From positions 496,001 to 560,000 of the forward strand of contig CBDAMZ010000010.1 in assembly GCA_965197375.1 (NCBI GenBank): DNA of 64,000 bases, given 5' to 3'. Below, piece after piece: positions 7,893-17,575 of the stretch. The notes below the pieces were generated by a model. That model worked only from the letters and a program-made list of their open reading frames with translations. It had not been told where the DNA came from and searched no databases. The translations under genes and the position numbers were made by a program. How positions within the stretch are numbered: the first letter of the stretch is position 1; each line of letters opens with the position of its first letter. Origin of the DNA: CBDAMZ01 sp965197375 (GTDB lineage Bacteria; Acidobacteriota; Vicinamibacteria; Vicinamibacterales; UBA8438).

Positions 7893-10207
7893 ATGACCCA
7901 CATCCACCGCGTTGCCGTTCTTGGTGCCGGCACGATGGGCGCGCAGATCGCGGCGCACGTAGCGAACACCGGCAGGCCGGCGCTACTCCTCGATCTGGAC
8001 TTGACAACGGCGCGCGCTGGGCTCGAGAGAGCGCGCGCGCTGAAGCCAGGCCCGTTCGTCACGGCCGAAGTTGCCTCGCTCATTTCACTCGGGGCCATAG
8101 ACACGGACCTGTCGCGCCTGGCCGAGTGCGACTGGATCATTGAGGCGGTCACTGAGCGGCTCGATGTTAAGCAAGAATTACTAGCTAAGGTCGAGCCCCA
8201 TCGGGCACCGCACGCCATTGTCAGCTCGAATACGTCTGGGATTCCGATTTCGACCATCGCGGAGGGCCGGTCCGAGGCCTTCCGCAAACACTGGCTTGGC
8301 TCCCATTTCTTTAACCCGCCGCGCTACCTGCACCTTCTCGAGGTAATCCCGACGCCAGACACCGAGCTTGATGTCGTGCAGGCAATAGCTCACTTCGGAG
8401 ATCGCGTGCTCGGGAAAGGAGTCGTCATTGCTAAGGACGTGCCGAACTTCATCGGCAACCGCATCGGCCTGTTTGGGGTCATGCGTGTCCTTGAGCTACT
8501 GGCAAGCAAGGAATACACCGTCGAAGAAATAGACGCCATGACCGGGCCAGCCATCGGCCGCCCGAAGAGCGCGACTTTCCGCACGATAGACATCGCAGGA
8601 CTCGACGTCTTAGCTCAGGTGACCCATAACCTCGCCGATCGTGTCGAGCGGGAAACCGATCGGGCGCGCTTCGTTCTGCCACCGCTCGTCGAGGAGATGG
8701 TCAAACGCGGCTGGGTAGGCGAAAAGGCAGGCCAAGGGATTCTACCGCAAGGAGCGCCGTGCTACGGGGAGCGAGATCCTGACGCTCGACCTGGCTTCGA
8801 TGGTGTACCGCGCACGGCGAACCCCGCACCTGGCGGCAATCAATGCAGCGCAGGCTATCGAAGATGTCGGCGCGCGAATCCGGAACTTGTTTCTCGGTAA
8901 GGACCGCGTGGGCAAGTTCCTGCGAGCCACGCTGGGACAGACGCTTCTGTACACGGCCGAAGCGACGCCAGAAATAGCCCACTCGATCGACGATGTCGAC
9001 CGCGCTCTCCGGTGGGGATTTGGATGGGAGCTGGGACCGTTCGAACTTTGGGACGCCATTGGAGTTGAAACCGTGCTCCAGACTTGCGGCGTCCGAGAAC
9101 CGCCCGAGCTCGTCAAAGATCTTCATAAGGCAGCACCTAAGGGCGTGTCCGGCAAGAAGGTCGTGCTCCGCTTCCGCGAGGGTCTGGTACCGCCGGCAGG
9201 CCCAGACCTCCAGCTGCTCCGACGCGCCAAGGAACAACAGGCGGTCGTCAAAAAAAATGCTGGCGCCAGCCTCGTCGACCTTGGTGACGGCGTCCTGGCA
9301 ATAGAGTTTCACTCGAAGATGAACGCGATCGGTGGGGACGCGGTCGAGATGTTGACCGTCGGCGTCGCCGAGGCCTCGCGGAATTTCGAGACGCTGGTGG
9401 TCGGGAATGACTCACCCACCTTTTCAGCGGGGGCCAACTTGATGCTGATTCTCCTCGAGGCACAGGAAGAAAACTGGGGTGAGATCGATCTAATGATTCG
9501 GGCGTTTCAATCGGCCGTCGTCGGAATCCGCTACGCCGACGTCCCGGTCGTCGTGGCGCCCGCCGGCCTGACGCTCGGTGGCGGCTGCGAGATCGCGCTG
9601 CATGCCGACCGTGTGCAGGCGGCCGTCGAAACCTACATGGGCCAAGTCGAGGTGGGCGTTGGTCTGATCCCAGCCGGCGGCGGGACGAAGGAGCTGCTGG
9701 CTCGGTGCACCGATCAGATACCGACCGCCGTGGCAGCTGCACAACCCTGCATCCAGCGGGTATTCGAGTTGATCGGGCTCGGAAAAGTCTCGACGAGCGC
9801 ACCGGACGCCCGTCGGATCGGACTGCTGCGCGACGTGGACGGCTTCACAATGAACCGGGAGCGGTTAATGGCCGACGCCAAGGGCCAAGGCGATCGAGCT
9901 GGCCCGCGACGGGTATCAACCGCCGCAACGACCGGACATTCCGGTGGGCGGCGAGGGAGTCCGCGCAACGCTCGAGCTCGGTGTGCACCTGGCACAGCGC
10001 GCCGGGCGTATCAGTAATCACGACGCGGTGATCGGCTGCAAGCTGGCACGCGTGCTGGCTGGCGGCGACCTTCCGCATCCGTCGCGAGTGTCGGAACAGT
10101 ACGTGCTAGACCTCGAGCGGGAGGCATTTTTGAGCTTGTGCGGCGAGCCAAAGACACAAGCACGAATCGCGCATGCGCTGACAACGGGTAAGCCCCTAAA
10201 GAACTAG
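7893..10207 (+). CDS. fadN: FadN-type 3-hydroxyacyl-CoA dehydrogenase / enoyl-CoA hydratase, interrupted by two +1 frameshifts
   Basis: A bifunctional beta-oxidation enzyme, about 770 residues when joined, arranged as in Bacillus FadN: dehydrogenase first, crotonase last. The N-terminal part has the NAD-binding GAGTMGAQIAAH and the catalytic His/Glu region SHFFNPPRYLHLLEVI. The crotonase part shows the oxyanion motif FSAGANL and the acidic pair in GGGCE and VEVGVGLIPAGGG. The frame breaks twice: at 8736-8739 (removing one base from GGGA restores GQGFYRK) and at 9882-9884 (removing one G restores DAKAKAIELARDGY). The pieces are 7893-8738, 8740-9882 and 9884-10207. ATG 7893 is preferred over 7851 because the NAD motif then starts near residue 7. 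Decayed gene or sequencing error are both possible. Confidence 0.82.
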
Positions 10208-10400
10208 GGTCCACGGCATGGGCCCTCGTCTCAGAATTTGGTGCTACCTTTAAGAAGTACAGCGACGTACTAAGGGCATCAGACACGCAAGGCACGAGTA
10301 GGGAAAAACTGGGCATGCTTGGCCGACGAGCAACGCGGCCGAGCGGGGATTACCGGTTGCCAAACGCCGCCGTATTTATGAAAGTCAGCGCTCAACGGAC
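10208..10400. repeat. copy A of dispersed intergenic repeat (clear part about 10287-10347)
   Basis: The gap after fadN contains a clear copy of a repeat family. The segment CCGACGAGCAACGCGGC (10323-10339) matches the copy at 35.7 kb at 16 of 17 positions, and 10321-10347 matches the inverse copy at 12.08-12.11 kb at 23 of 27. Flanking matches (GCAAG..CGA.AGGG.AAA) extend the similarity to about 60 bp. The outer ends are too diverged to place with certainty; the left end may coincide with the fadN stop TAG. Confidence 0.55.
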
Positions 10401-10406
10401 ACATTG

Positions 10407-11191
10407 ATGATCGATCTCGGCTCCGGACCACCGGTCGTTCTGATTCCAGGCATTCAGGGCCGCTGGAATGGATGCGTCCGGCGGTTGGCGCCCTGGCAGC
10501 ACGCTGCCGTGTCCTCACGGCATCGCTCTGCGGCGACCCTGACAGTCCGGTCCCGCTTGATGCCGCGGTTGGCTTTGACGGCCACACCGGATGGGTTGAC
10601 AAGATCCTAGAGCGGGCGGGTTTGAATCGAGCGGCAGTGTGCGGCGTTTCTTATGGAGGCTTGGTTGCATTGCACTACGCGGCCCGGCGCCCCGATCGGG
10701 TGACGTCACTGACGCTAGCATCGACTCCGTCACCTACATGGAAGCCAACCGGCTGGGTCGAACGGTATGTCAAGACACCACGCCTGCTCTCACCAGCATT
10801 TGTCATGTCCTCCCCCGTCCGGTTGTATCCAGAAATCGCCGCGGCGTTCCCAACCTGGCTCGGCCGGACGGCATTCGCAGTTCGGTGCTTGTACCAGGTC
10901 ACCCGCCATCCGCCCGCGCCGACCCGGATGGCCGCGCGGGTCCGCCTACTCGAAGGCGTCGACTTTGCCAGTGATTGCCAACGCATCCAGACGCCGACCC
11001 TCGTGCTAACGGGCGAGAGGGACCTGGACCGCGTCGTTCCGGTCGACAGCAGCCTCGAGTATCTTAGAGCAATCGCCGAAACGACCTACGCTAAGCTGAC
11101 GGACACAGGACATATCGGACTGATGACAAAGCCTGAGCGCTTTGCCGATATCATCGGGCGATTCATCGGAACACACGCGCACGATCGATGA
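10407..11191 (+). CDS. alpha/beta hydrolase with one frameshift near its N-terminus
   Basis: An alpha/beta-hydrolase-fold esterase or thioesterase. The nucleophile elbow GVSYGG, the acid in LTGERDLDRVVPV and the histidine in TDTGHIGLM form a complete triad. The oxyanion-loop strand VVLIPGIQGRW lies in one frame (10407-10466) and the rest, from WMRPAVGALAARC, in another. A single missing G at 10464-10468 explains the break: restoring it gives GRWEWM, the usual continuation in this family. Lying between fadN and fadA, it may act on an acyl-CoA or ester, but no substrate can be assigned. It may be intact if the indel is a sequencing error. Confidence 0.72.
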
Positions 11192-11368
11192 CGGAGTGTT
11201 CAGGTGCCAGCTTAGAGCTATTCCAACTTGTTTCGCCTTGATCGTGAAACGTTAGGATGTCAGTAGCCGCCTCAGAGATCGCTAGAGTGAGCACACACCG
11301 GCCTTGCCGAGAAAAGTTCGAATGGCACTAGGGATCACTCAGTCAGTCCACCCAGTGACGGACCCTTG

Positions 11369-12019
11369 GTGTCTGACCACGACGATATGCGCGAAATCAA
11401 CGGACCGGTCGGCCGCGGCGAAGCGCTCCAGGACGAAGCAGAGCCCGGAAGACTTCGCGCGGCAGTCGTTGTAGCCCACCCGCACCCGAAGCATGGTGGG
11501 ACGATGCACACGAAAGTGGTATGTCGGGTGGCTAAGGCATTCCGAAAAATCGGCTGCGTGACATTGCGGTTCAACTTTCGCGGTGTCGGCACAAGTGCCG
11601 GCTACTACGACGAAGGACGAGGCGAGAAGGACGACTATCGCGCCGCGATCGATTTTATGGCAGGCCGCTACCCTGGAGCCGAGCTCTGGGCTGTTGGTTT
11701 CTCGTTCGGCGCCTGGATCGCGTGGACGGTAGGCGCAGAGGATCCTCGTGTAACGACCCTGGTAGGCATCGCTCTCCCGACAGGCTACGACCTGTCAGCC
11801 GTCACCGTGAGCGCAAAGCCGAAGTTTCTGATCCACGGGGAGCGGGACGAGTTGATTCTGCTACAAAAAATGTGGCACTTCTACGGTCGGCTGGAAGAGC
11901 CGAAGGAGCTCGTCGTCATCGACGCGGCTAACCACCTGTTCGACGGCCACGTCGGTGAAGTAGGCGACGCGATTGAGGACCTACTGGGAGATCACAGAAG
12001 CTTACTGCCTAGTTGTTAG
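11369..12019 (+). CDS. alpha/beta hydrolase, COG2945-like
   Basis: A small (about 216-residue) alpha/beta hydrolase. It has the sequence typical of COG2945: AAVVVAHPHPKHGGTMHTKV, then RFNFRGVGTSAG, the elbow GFSFGAWIAW, the acid in HGERDELI and the histidine in NHLFDG. Members are putative esterases of unknown substrate. GTG 11369 is chosen as the start, with TTG 11366 just before it. It is the second hydrolase placed between the dehydrogenase and thiolase of the fad locus, and a repeat element follows its stop. Confidence 0.8.
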   Translation: MSDHDDMREINGPVGRGEALQDEAEPGRLRAAVVVAHPHPKHGGTMHTKVVCRVAKAFRKIGCVTLRFNFRGVGTSAGYYDEGRGEKDDYRAAIDFMAGRYPGAELWAVGFSFGAWIAWTVGAEDPRVTTLVGIALPTGYDLSAVTVSAKPKFLIHGERDELILLQKMWHFYGRLEEPKELVVIDAANHLFDGHVGEVGDAIEDLLGDHRSLLPSC

Positions 12020-12037
12020 AGCTTTGCGGACCCCAAG

Positions 12038-12182
12038 TAGCCTCGTTCGTAATTACGGTGGCATTCGGCCGCCGACGCCTCCCGCTCCGCGGCGTTGCTC
12101 TTTGGCCGAATATTTCCGGTGTTCTCCCGCCTTGCGGCTTAGGCGTCTCGGCACGTCACCGCAATTACGGACGGGACCACTA
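12038..12182. repeat. copy B of dispersed palindromic repeat with TA-ended inverted termini
   Basis: A 145-bp element. The left terminus starts TAGCCTCGTTCGTAATTACG and the right terminus, read in reverse complement, starts TAGTGGTCCCGTCCGTAATT; both continue into CGGTG. The core CCGTAATT-CGGTG is shared by both arms, and the ends are TA. Internally it carries, in reverse orientation, the 27-bp block also found at 10321-10347 (23 of 27 identical). It fills most of the gap between the hydrolase and fadA. No coding sequence is present. Confidence 0.62.
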
Positions 12183-12207
12183 AGCGCGGATAGGAAAGAG
12201 AGTTGCG

Positions 12208-13392
12208 ATGAGAGACGCCGTTATTGCCTCAGCCGTCCGGACACCTGTCGGAAAAGCCCCCAAGGGCACCCTGAGCACCACACGTCCAGACGAAATGGCT
12301 GCCGTCGCGGTCGAGGAAGCGCTCCGTCGAGCGTCCGGCATCGACCTCTCTGAGGTCGATGATGTGATGCTCGGGTGTGCGATGCCAGAAGCCGAACAGG
12401 GTATGAACGTCGCCCGCATCGCGAGCCTGCGCACAAGGATCCCCGTCGAGGCTTCCGCCGTCACCATCAACCGCTTCTGTGCGTCCGGCCTCCAGGCCAT
12501 CGCCTTTGCGGCTGAGCGCGTCATGTGTGGGTCGGCAGAGACGATCGTCGCCGGCGGGACCGAATCGATGAGCCTCGTGCCGATGGGCGGACACAAAATA
12601 GCCCCAAATCCGCAGCTCGTTACCCACTATCCGGACGTGTACCTCAGCACCGGCCTCGTCGCTGAAAACCACGCACGTGCGTCGAAGATCTCGCGTGAGG
12701 AACAGGACGAATTCGCACTCAGGAGTCACCAGCGCGCCCTTGCGGCGATCGACCATGGTCGGTTCCACGACGAGACCGTTCCGCTGACAGTAAAGATAGT
12801 CGAGCCGGCGACCTTCGACGGCGGGACACCCGCGATCCGCGAGATCGCTTTCACGACCGACGAGGGTCCGAGGCGCGACACCTCCCTCGAGGCGCTCGGC
12901 AAGCTACAGCCGGTCTTCCACGTAGCGGGCACCGTGACCGCCGGGAACACGTCCCAAACCAGCGACGGCGCGGCCGCCGTCGTAGTAACGTCTGGGGAAC
13001 GAGCCGCCAAGGCCGGATTGCAACCACTCGCTCGCTTTGTAACCTTCACGACCGCTGGCGTGAAGCCGGAATTGTTCGGCATCGGGCCAGTCCCTGCTAT
13101 GCAGAAGGCATTGAAGCTGGCGGGGTTAACGATTGACGACATCGATCTCGTCGAGTTCAACGAAGCATTTGCCGCGCAGATTCTGGCATGCTTACGTGAA
13201 TTTCCGATCGACCCAGAAAAGCTGAACGTGAACGGTGGTGCGATCGCGCTTGGGCACCCACTCGGATGTACGGGAGCCAAGCTGGCCACAACGCTACTCT
13301 ACGAGCTCCAGCGCCGACGAGGCCGCTACGGCATGGTCACAATGTGCGTCGGCGGCGGCATGGGAGCTGCTGGGATCTTTGAGCGAATCTAA
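12208..13392 (+). CDS. fadA: acetyl-CoA acyltransferase (3-ketoacyl-CoA thiolase)
   Basis: The thiolase that cleaves 3-ketoacyl-CoA to acetyl-CoA and a shortened acyl-CoA, the last step of beta-oxidation. At 394 residues it has the full family length. The acyl-enzyme cysteine is Cys91 in NRFCASGLQA, the histidine lies in GGAIALGHPLGCTGAK near residue 350, and the second cysteine in MCVGGGMGAAGIFE near the C-terminus. GGAAAGAG-like ribosome-site sequence lies about 9 nt upstream. fadE follows after 24 nt, so the two are co-transcribed; fadN lies upstream beyond two hydrolases. Probable substrate is a medium or long chain, inferred from context. Confidence 0.95.
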   Translation: MRDAVIASAVRTPVGKAPKGTLSTTRPDEMAAVAVEEALRRASGIDLSEVDDVMLGCAMPEAEQGMNVARIASLRTRIPVEASAVTINRFCASGLQAIAFAAERVMCGSAETIVAGGTESMSLVPMGGHKIAPNPQLVTHYPDVYLSTGLVAENHARASKISREEQDEFALRSHQRALAAIDHGRFHDETVPLTVKIVEPATFDGGTPAIREIAFTTDEGPRRDTSLEALGKLQPVFHVAGTVTAGNTSQTSDGAAAVVVTSGERAAKAGLQPLARFVTFTTAGVKPELFGIGPVPAMQKALKLAGLTIDDIDLVEFNEAFAAQILACLREFPIDPEKLNVNGGAIALGHPLGCTGAKLATTLLYELQRRRGRYGMVTMCVGGGMGAAGIFERI

Positions 13393-13416
13393 ACCCGGGA
13401 ACCAGCACGAGGTATT

Positions 13417-15195
13417 ATGACGGCTCTGGCAACCGCAAGCACAATTCAAAAAGGCGGCATCTGGCTACTCGAGACAATCCCAGCCGCCACCGTCTTCACG
13501 CCCGAGCGGATGACCGATGAACACCTGATGATCGATCAGACCGCCGAGGAGTTCGTTGCCAAGGAGGTGGTCGACAAAAACGATCAACTCGAAACGAGGG
13601 ACTGGGATCTCGCCCGTCGGTTGATACGTCGCTCGGGCGAACTTGGCCTGCTTGGCACCGACGTGCCAGAAGCATATGGCGGCGTCGCGCTCGACAAGGT
13701 CAGCTCGGCCATTATCGCGGGTCGAATCGGGCAATCCGGGTCCTTCAGCGCTGCGTTCGGCACCCAGACGGGTCTCGCCATCCTGCCGATCCGAATCTTC
13801 GGCACGGAAGCCCAGAAGCGGACATATCTGCCGAAGTTGGTGAACGGCGAGTGGGTCGGTGCTTACTGTTTGAGCGAAGCTGGCTCCGGTTCGGACGCCT
13901 TGGGCATTAAGACCCGCGCCGCCCGTCAAGCAGACGGGAGCTTCATCCTGACAGGCGAAAAAATGTGGATCACAAATGGCGGTTTCGCCGACGTCTACAT
14001 CGTGTTTGCGAAGGTCGGCGGCGAGCACTTCACTGCTTTTATCGTCGAGCGGGCCTTCGACGGCGTCAGCAGTGGGCATGAAGAGTGCAAAATGGGGCTG
14101 CACGGCTCCTCGACCACGCCGGTGATCCTGCAGGACGTGAAAGTGCCGGCAGAGAACCTATTGGGTACGATCGGCAAAGGCCACAAAGTAGCGTTTAACG
14201 TATTGAATTACGGCCGGTTTAAACTGGCCGCGTCGACCGCTGGCGGCTCGCAGGCCGCCCTCGGTGAGGCCGCCCGTTACGCAGCCGAGCGGCGGCAGTT
14301 CGGCCAACCGATCGCAAACTTCGGCGCCATTAAGTACAAGCTGGGCGAGATGGCTATTCGCGCCTATGCTCTCGAGTCGATGGTCTATCGGACCGCTGGG
14401 CTCATGGATGCCGCGCTCGAAGGTCGCGCGATGTCAAACGACGCCGCGTTCCTCTCGGTGCTTGAAGAATATGCCGTTGAGTCCTCCATTCTCAAGGTGT
14501 CCGGCAGCGAAATTTTGCACTACATCCTGGACGAGAACGTACAGATTCACGGCGGGAACGGGTACGTGAAAGGCTACCCCGCCGAGCGGACCTACCGCGA
14601 CGCGCGTGTCAACCGGATTTTCGAAGGAACGAACGAGATCAACCGGTTGCTCATTCCGGGCTTGCTCATTAAACGCGCGCTGAAGGGCAGTTTCCCGCTC
14701 ATCGCCGCAGCTAAGAAGCTACAGGACGAGATCATGGCTCCACCATTGGCGCCTCGAGCCGACGACGGGCTGCTTAAAGACCAGCAGCGCGCCGTCGACA
14801 TGTTCAAGAAGGTAGCTCTCGCCGTCCTGGGACTAGCCATGCAGACCTACGGGACAACACTCTCTGATCAGCAGGAGGTGCTGACATTCAGCGCCGACAT
14901 TTTGATCGACGCGTTCGCAGCCGAGAGCGTGGTGCTTCGATCGCTGCAGGCCGCCGGGGCGGGCTCGGGTACCGCCGAGCTACAGGCAGATGCGGCCAGG
15001 GTCGAAGTGAATGACGCTGCCTTGCGGGTCGACAGCGCGGCACGGTCGGCCCTCGCCGCCATGGCCGAAGGTGATGCGATCCGTACCCACCTGGCGGCCC
15101 TTCGCCGCATGCTTAAGGTGACGCCGATCAACACGGTGGCCGTCCGGCGCCGGCTTGCAGACAGAGCCGTTGAACAGGCAGGATATATTTTCTAG
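13417..15195 (+). CDS. fadE: acyl-CoA dehydrogenase, long FadE type
   Basis: A flavoprotein that makes trans-2-enoyl-CoA from acyl-CoA, the first beta-oxidation step. The 592-residue length matches Bacillus-type FadE, longer than the ~380-residue MCAD core because of an alpha-helical C-terminal extension (about 430-592). Signatures include YCLSEAGSGSDALGIKTRA (substrate/FAD loop), GEKMWITNGG, YAAERRQFGQPI and the active-site glutamate in RIFEGTNEINRL. It sits 24 nt after fadA, giving the fadN...fadA-fadE order known from Firmicutes. Electrons would go to ETF, whose genes are not in the window. Confidence 0.94.
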   Translation: MTALATASTIQKGGIWLLETIPAATVFTPERMTDEHLMIDQTAEEFVAKEVVDKNDQLETRDWDLARRLIRRSGELGLLGTDVPEAYGGVALDKVSSAIIAGRIGQSGSFSAAFGTQTGLAILPIRIFGTEAQKRTYLPKLVNGEWVGAYCLSEAGSGSDALGIKTRAARQADGSFILTGEKMWITNGGFADVYIVFAKVGGEHFTAFIVERAFDGVSSGHEECKMGLHGSSTTPVILQDVKVPAENLLGTIGKGHKVAFNVLNYGRFKLAASTAGGSQAALGEAARYAAERRQFGQPIANFGAIKYKLGEMAIRAYALESMVYRTAGLMDAALEGRAMSNDAAFLSVLEEYAVESSILKVSGSEILHYILDENVQIHGGNGYVKGYPAERTYRDARVNRIFEGTNEINRLLIPGLLIKRALKGSFPLIAAAKKLQDEIMAPPLAPRADDGLLKDQQRAVDMFKKVALAVLGLAMQTYGTTLSDQQEVLTFSADILIDAFAAESVVLRSLQAAGAGSGTAELQADAARVEVNDAALRVDSAARSALAAMAEGDAIRTHLAALRRMLKVTPINTVAVRRRLADRAVEQAGYIF

Positions 15196-15256
15196 CGGGG
15201 TGGCTCCGCTGAGCCAACCAACCATGACCCATTTAACAAGCGCTGGCACATCGACC

Positions 15257-15943
15257 ATGCAGAAGATCGGGCGGCTGCTGACCACGTCCGTTACGTTCGC
15301 TGCTCTGGCCGCTACCTGCAGCTCACCGCCGCCCGACGAAAGCGGCTACATCGCTCACCTCCTCAACGACCGGGCCGCGACGGACCGAGCGTTCAGGGAA
15401 GGGCCGGACTCACCTGTCCCCCTTGACCGACGGGTGTGGATGTTGCCCCTCCACTACTACGAGCCAGCCCTCTCCTATCGGGCGCCAGCCAAGCTCAAGG
15501 TATCCGAGGATCAACCCATCTTCGAGATCCCGACGTCAACCGGAGAGATGCGAACGGTTCAGCGCGTGGGCCGGCTTGAGTTCATGCTCAACGGCGAGCC
15601 TCACACACTCTCGGCGCTCGTCGAGCTTCCAGCGGAAACGGTCGACCGGCTGTTTGTCCCATTCCGAGACGAAACGAACCGGATCGAGACCTATCCAGCT
15701 GGGCGCTATCTCGACCTAGATCGGACGCCAACCGGCATCTACGACCTTGATTTCAATCGCGCCTATAACCCGTATTGCTACTACGACGAGCGGTACGAAT
15801 GCCCCTTTCCCCCTCCGGAGAACCGGCTCGCGACGGCCGTTCGTGCTGGCGAGAAACTACCGCCGGAAGGGGAGCGCCGTCTGACACTACCGTCCGCCGA
15901 GCCCCCTACTGCGTCCGACCCAGATTTAACCCCGAGTAGCTGA
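15257..15943 (+). CDS. DUF1684 lipoprotein
   Basis: A 228-residue predicted lipoprotein of the DUF1684 family. Start 15257 is preferred because the product then opens with a short signal ending in a lipobox (LAATC, Cys at about 21); an earlier in-frame ATG lies at 15224. Family hallmarks in the second half are LFVPFRDETNRIETYPAGRY, DLDFNRAYNPYC and FPPPENRLATAVRAGEK. The family has no established biochemical role. It begins about 60 nt after fadE, in the same direction, so it may be read from the same transcript. Confidence 0.83.
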   Translation: MQKIGRLLTTSVTFAALAATCSSPPPDESGYIAHLLNDRAATDRAFREGPDSPVPLDRRVWMLPLHYYEPALSYRAPAKLKVSEDQPIFEIPTSTGEMRTVQRVGRLEFMLNGEPHTLSALVELPAETVDRLFVPFRDETNRIETYPAGRYLDLDRTPTGIYDLDFNRAYNPYCYYDERYECPFPPPENRLATAVRAGEKLPPEGERRLTLPSAEPPTASDPDLTPSS

Positions 15944-15955
15944 GTGGTCCATCCA

Positions 15956-16633
15956 ATGCCCCTCCTGGGCGTCATCTTCGATTTCGACGGGGTCATCGCC
16001 AACACCGAACCTCTCCACCTAAAGGCATATCAGGACGTCCTGGTGGGCGGTCCTCTATCGCTCGGCACGGACATTTATTACAGTCGCTATCTCGGTTATG
16101 ACGATGTTGGGGTGTTCAGTGCCTTAGGTAAAGATCAGGGCATCGAGCTGCAGCAGGGGGAATTGAAGCGGCTGGTCGAAATCAAAGGTCAACGATTCGC
16201 GGAGCTATTAGGTGCAGACGAGGTGCTATTTTCAGGAGCGAAGCAATGTATCGAACGCCTGGCTGCCGAGGTGCCCCTGGCGATCGCCTCAGGCGCCCTA
16301 CACCATGAGATCGATAGCATCCTCGCCCGCACCAACCTTCGCCGTCATTTCATGGATATTGTTGCGGCCGACGATGTTTCGCGCCCAAAGCCAGCACCTG
16401 ACGCGTTCGTCCGCGCTGTCGAGCTCCTCAACGCGGGTCTCGGCCGAACGGCCCCACCATCATGCTTCGTCGCCATCGAGGACTCCCAATGGGGGATTAG
16501 GGCCGCCCACGCGGCAGGTGTTCCCTGCGTCGCAGTCACACACACCTATCCCGCCGAAGCCCTTCACGCCGCCAAACGGGTCGTGTCAACCCTCTCCCAA
16601 GTCGAGCGCCACTTGCTCGATGAACTTTGCTAG
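15956..16633 (+). CDS. HAD-family phosphatase / beta-phosphoglucomutase-like hydrolase
   Basis: A cytoplasmic haloacid-dehalogenase-superfamily enzyme, 225 residues, with a small helical cap typical of subclass I. Motif I is DFDGVIANTEPLH (nucleophile Asp and general acid Asp two residues later), motif II the serine in IASGA, motif III the lysine in SRPKPAPDAF, and motif IV the acid pair around IEDSQWGIRAAHAAG. ATG 15956 places motif I about 9 residues from the N-terminus; GTG 15944 is possible. The substrate (sugar phosphate or other small phosphate) cannot be told apart from sequence. It follows the DUF1684 gene by 12 nt. Confidence 0.87.
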   Translation: MPLLGVIFDFDGVIANTEPLHLKAYQDVLVGGPLSLGTDIYYSRYLGYDDVGVFSALGKDQGIELQQGELKRLVEIKGQRFAELLGADEVLFSGAKQCIERLAAEVPLAIASGALHHEIDSILARTNLRRHFMDIVAADDVSRPKPAPDAFVRAVELLNAGLGRTAPPSCFVAIEDSQWGIRAAHAAGVPCVAVTHTYPAEALHAAKRVVSTLSQVERHLLDELC

Positions 16634-16687
16634 TGGCCTTGCCTCGACGAGACACGGTCACCTGTGCGATAAAGGTGGTAAGGGATT

Positions 16688-17575
16688 ATGTTGCTCTCGT
16701 CCAGTTTTATCTACAAATTCACGCAGACGGCGAAGAGCCCCGATCCAGACCTCGCGCCGGCGGCACTCCTAATCGCACGGCTCGAGTATACACAACTTGA
16801 TTCCTCGCGCTACCTCCAACGGCTCGACAAGATGGGGTCGGCCGCAACCAAACGGCTCAGCCTGCTCGGTGCCGGGTCGGACCCGATCAAACGGATCGAG
16901 GTGCTCAACCGATATCTCTTCAAAGAAGAGGGCTTCACGAAGGACCTGGACGCGCACGAGGATCCGCGTAACAGTTTTTTAAACGAAGTGCTTGACCGGC
17001 GAACCGGGATCCCGATCGCGCTCGCTCTCATCTACATCGAGGTGGCACGCCGAGCCGGATTCCGCGTTGACGGCATTGATTTTCCCGGTCATTTTCTGCT
17101 CCGCCTTCCGCAGCGCACCGGCGCATCATCAGAACTGGACGCGGATCTAACCATGGATCCGTTTCATGGTGGCGTGCTGCTATCAGAGACTGATTGTCAC
17201 GGACTGCTTCTCGAACACGTCGGCAATGACGCCACTTTCGACCGGCGCCTGTTAATACGCGCCACCAAACAGCAGATCTTGATCCGCATCCTGCTCAACC
17301 TTAAGCGCATTTATGTGCGGATGCGCTCATTCCAGCACGCTCGGGCGGTCACGGAGTTGCTCCTCGCACTCGATCCTTCCGCCATGGCAGAGCTCCGAGA
17401 CCGTGGCTTACTTGCCTACCACTTGAATGACTTCCCGGCTGCGCTACGGGATCTCGAAGCCTATCTGCGCTTCACATCACACCGGGAGAGCCAGAACAAG
17501 AAAGGAACCGGAGAGCACGCTGAGATCTGGGAGCATGTGAAAGCGCTCCGTCGGCGCGTGGCCAGCTTGAACTAG
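16688..17575 (+). CDS. SirB1-family transglutaminase-like / TPR protein
   Basis: A 295-residue cytoplasmic protein with a SirB1-type transglutaminase-like domain (about 25-200; NSFLNEVLDRRTGIPIALAL and DGIDFPGHFLLRL) and TPR-like helices at the C-terminus (about 205-260). In relatives the transglutaminase-like domain lacks a convincing catalytic triad, and the family's function is unknown. The stop TAG is followed by TGTCGGACCTCAATCCGGCACG, which resembles the terminus of the dispersed repeat, so the gene's end may have been shaped by an inserted element. Confidence 0.82.
   Translation: MLLSSSFIYKFTQTAKSPDPDLAPAALLIARLEYTQLDSSRYLQRLDKMGSAATKRLSLLGAGSDPIKRIEVLNRYLFKEEGFTKDLDAHEDPRNSFLNEVLDRRTGIPIALALIYIEVARRAGFRVDGIDFPGHFLLRLPQRTGASSELDADLTMDPFHGGVLLSETDCHGLLLEHVGNDATFDRRLLIRATKQQILIRILLNLKRIYVRMRSFQHARAVTELLLALDPSAMAELRDRGLLAYHLNDFPAALRDLEAYLRFTSHRESQNKKGTGEHAEIWEHVKALRRRVASLN

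Noticed and set aside
8736..9884. Programmed ribosomal frameshifting in fadN
   Set aside because: Neither site has a known slippery heptamer with a following structure or a stop-codon stimulator, and two such events would be required; sequence error or decay is simpler.
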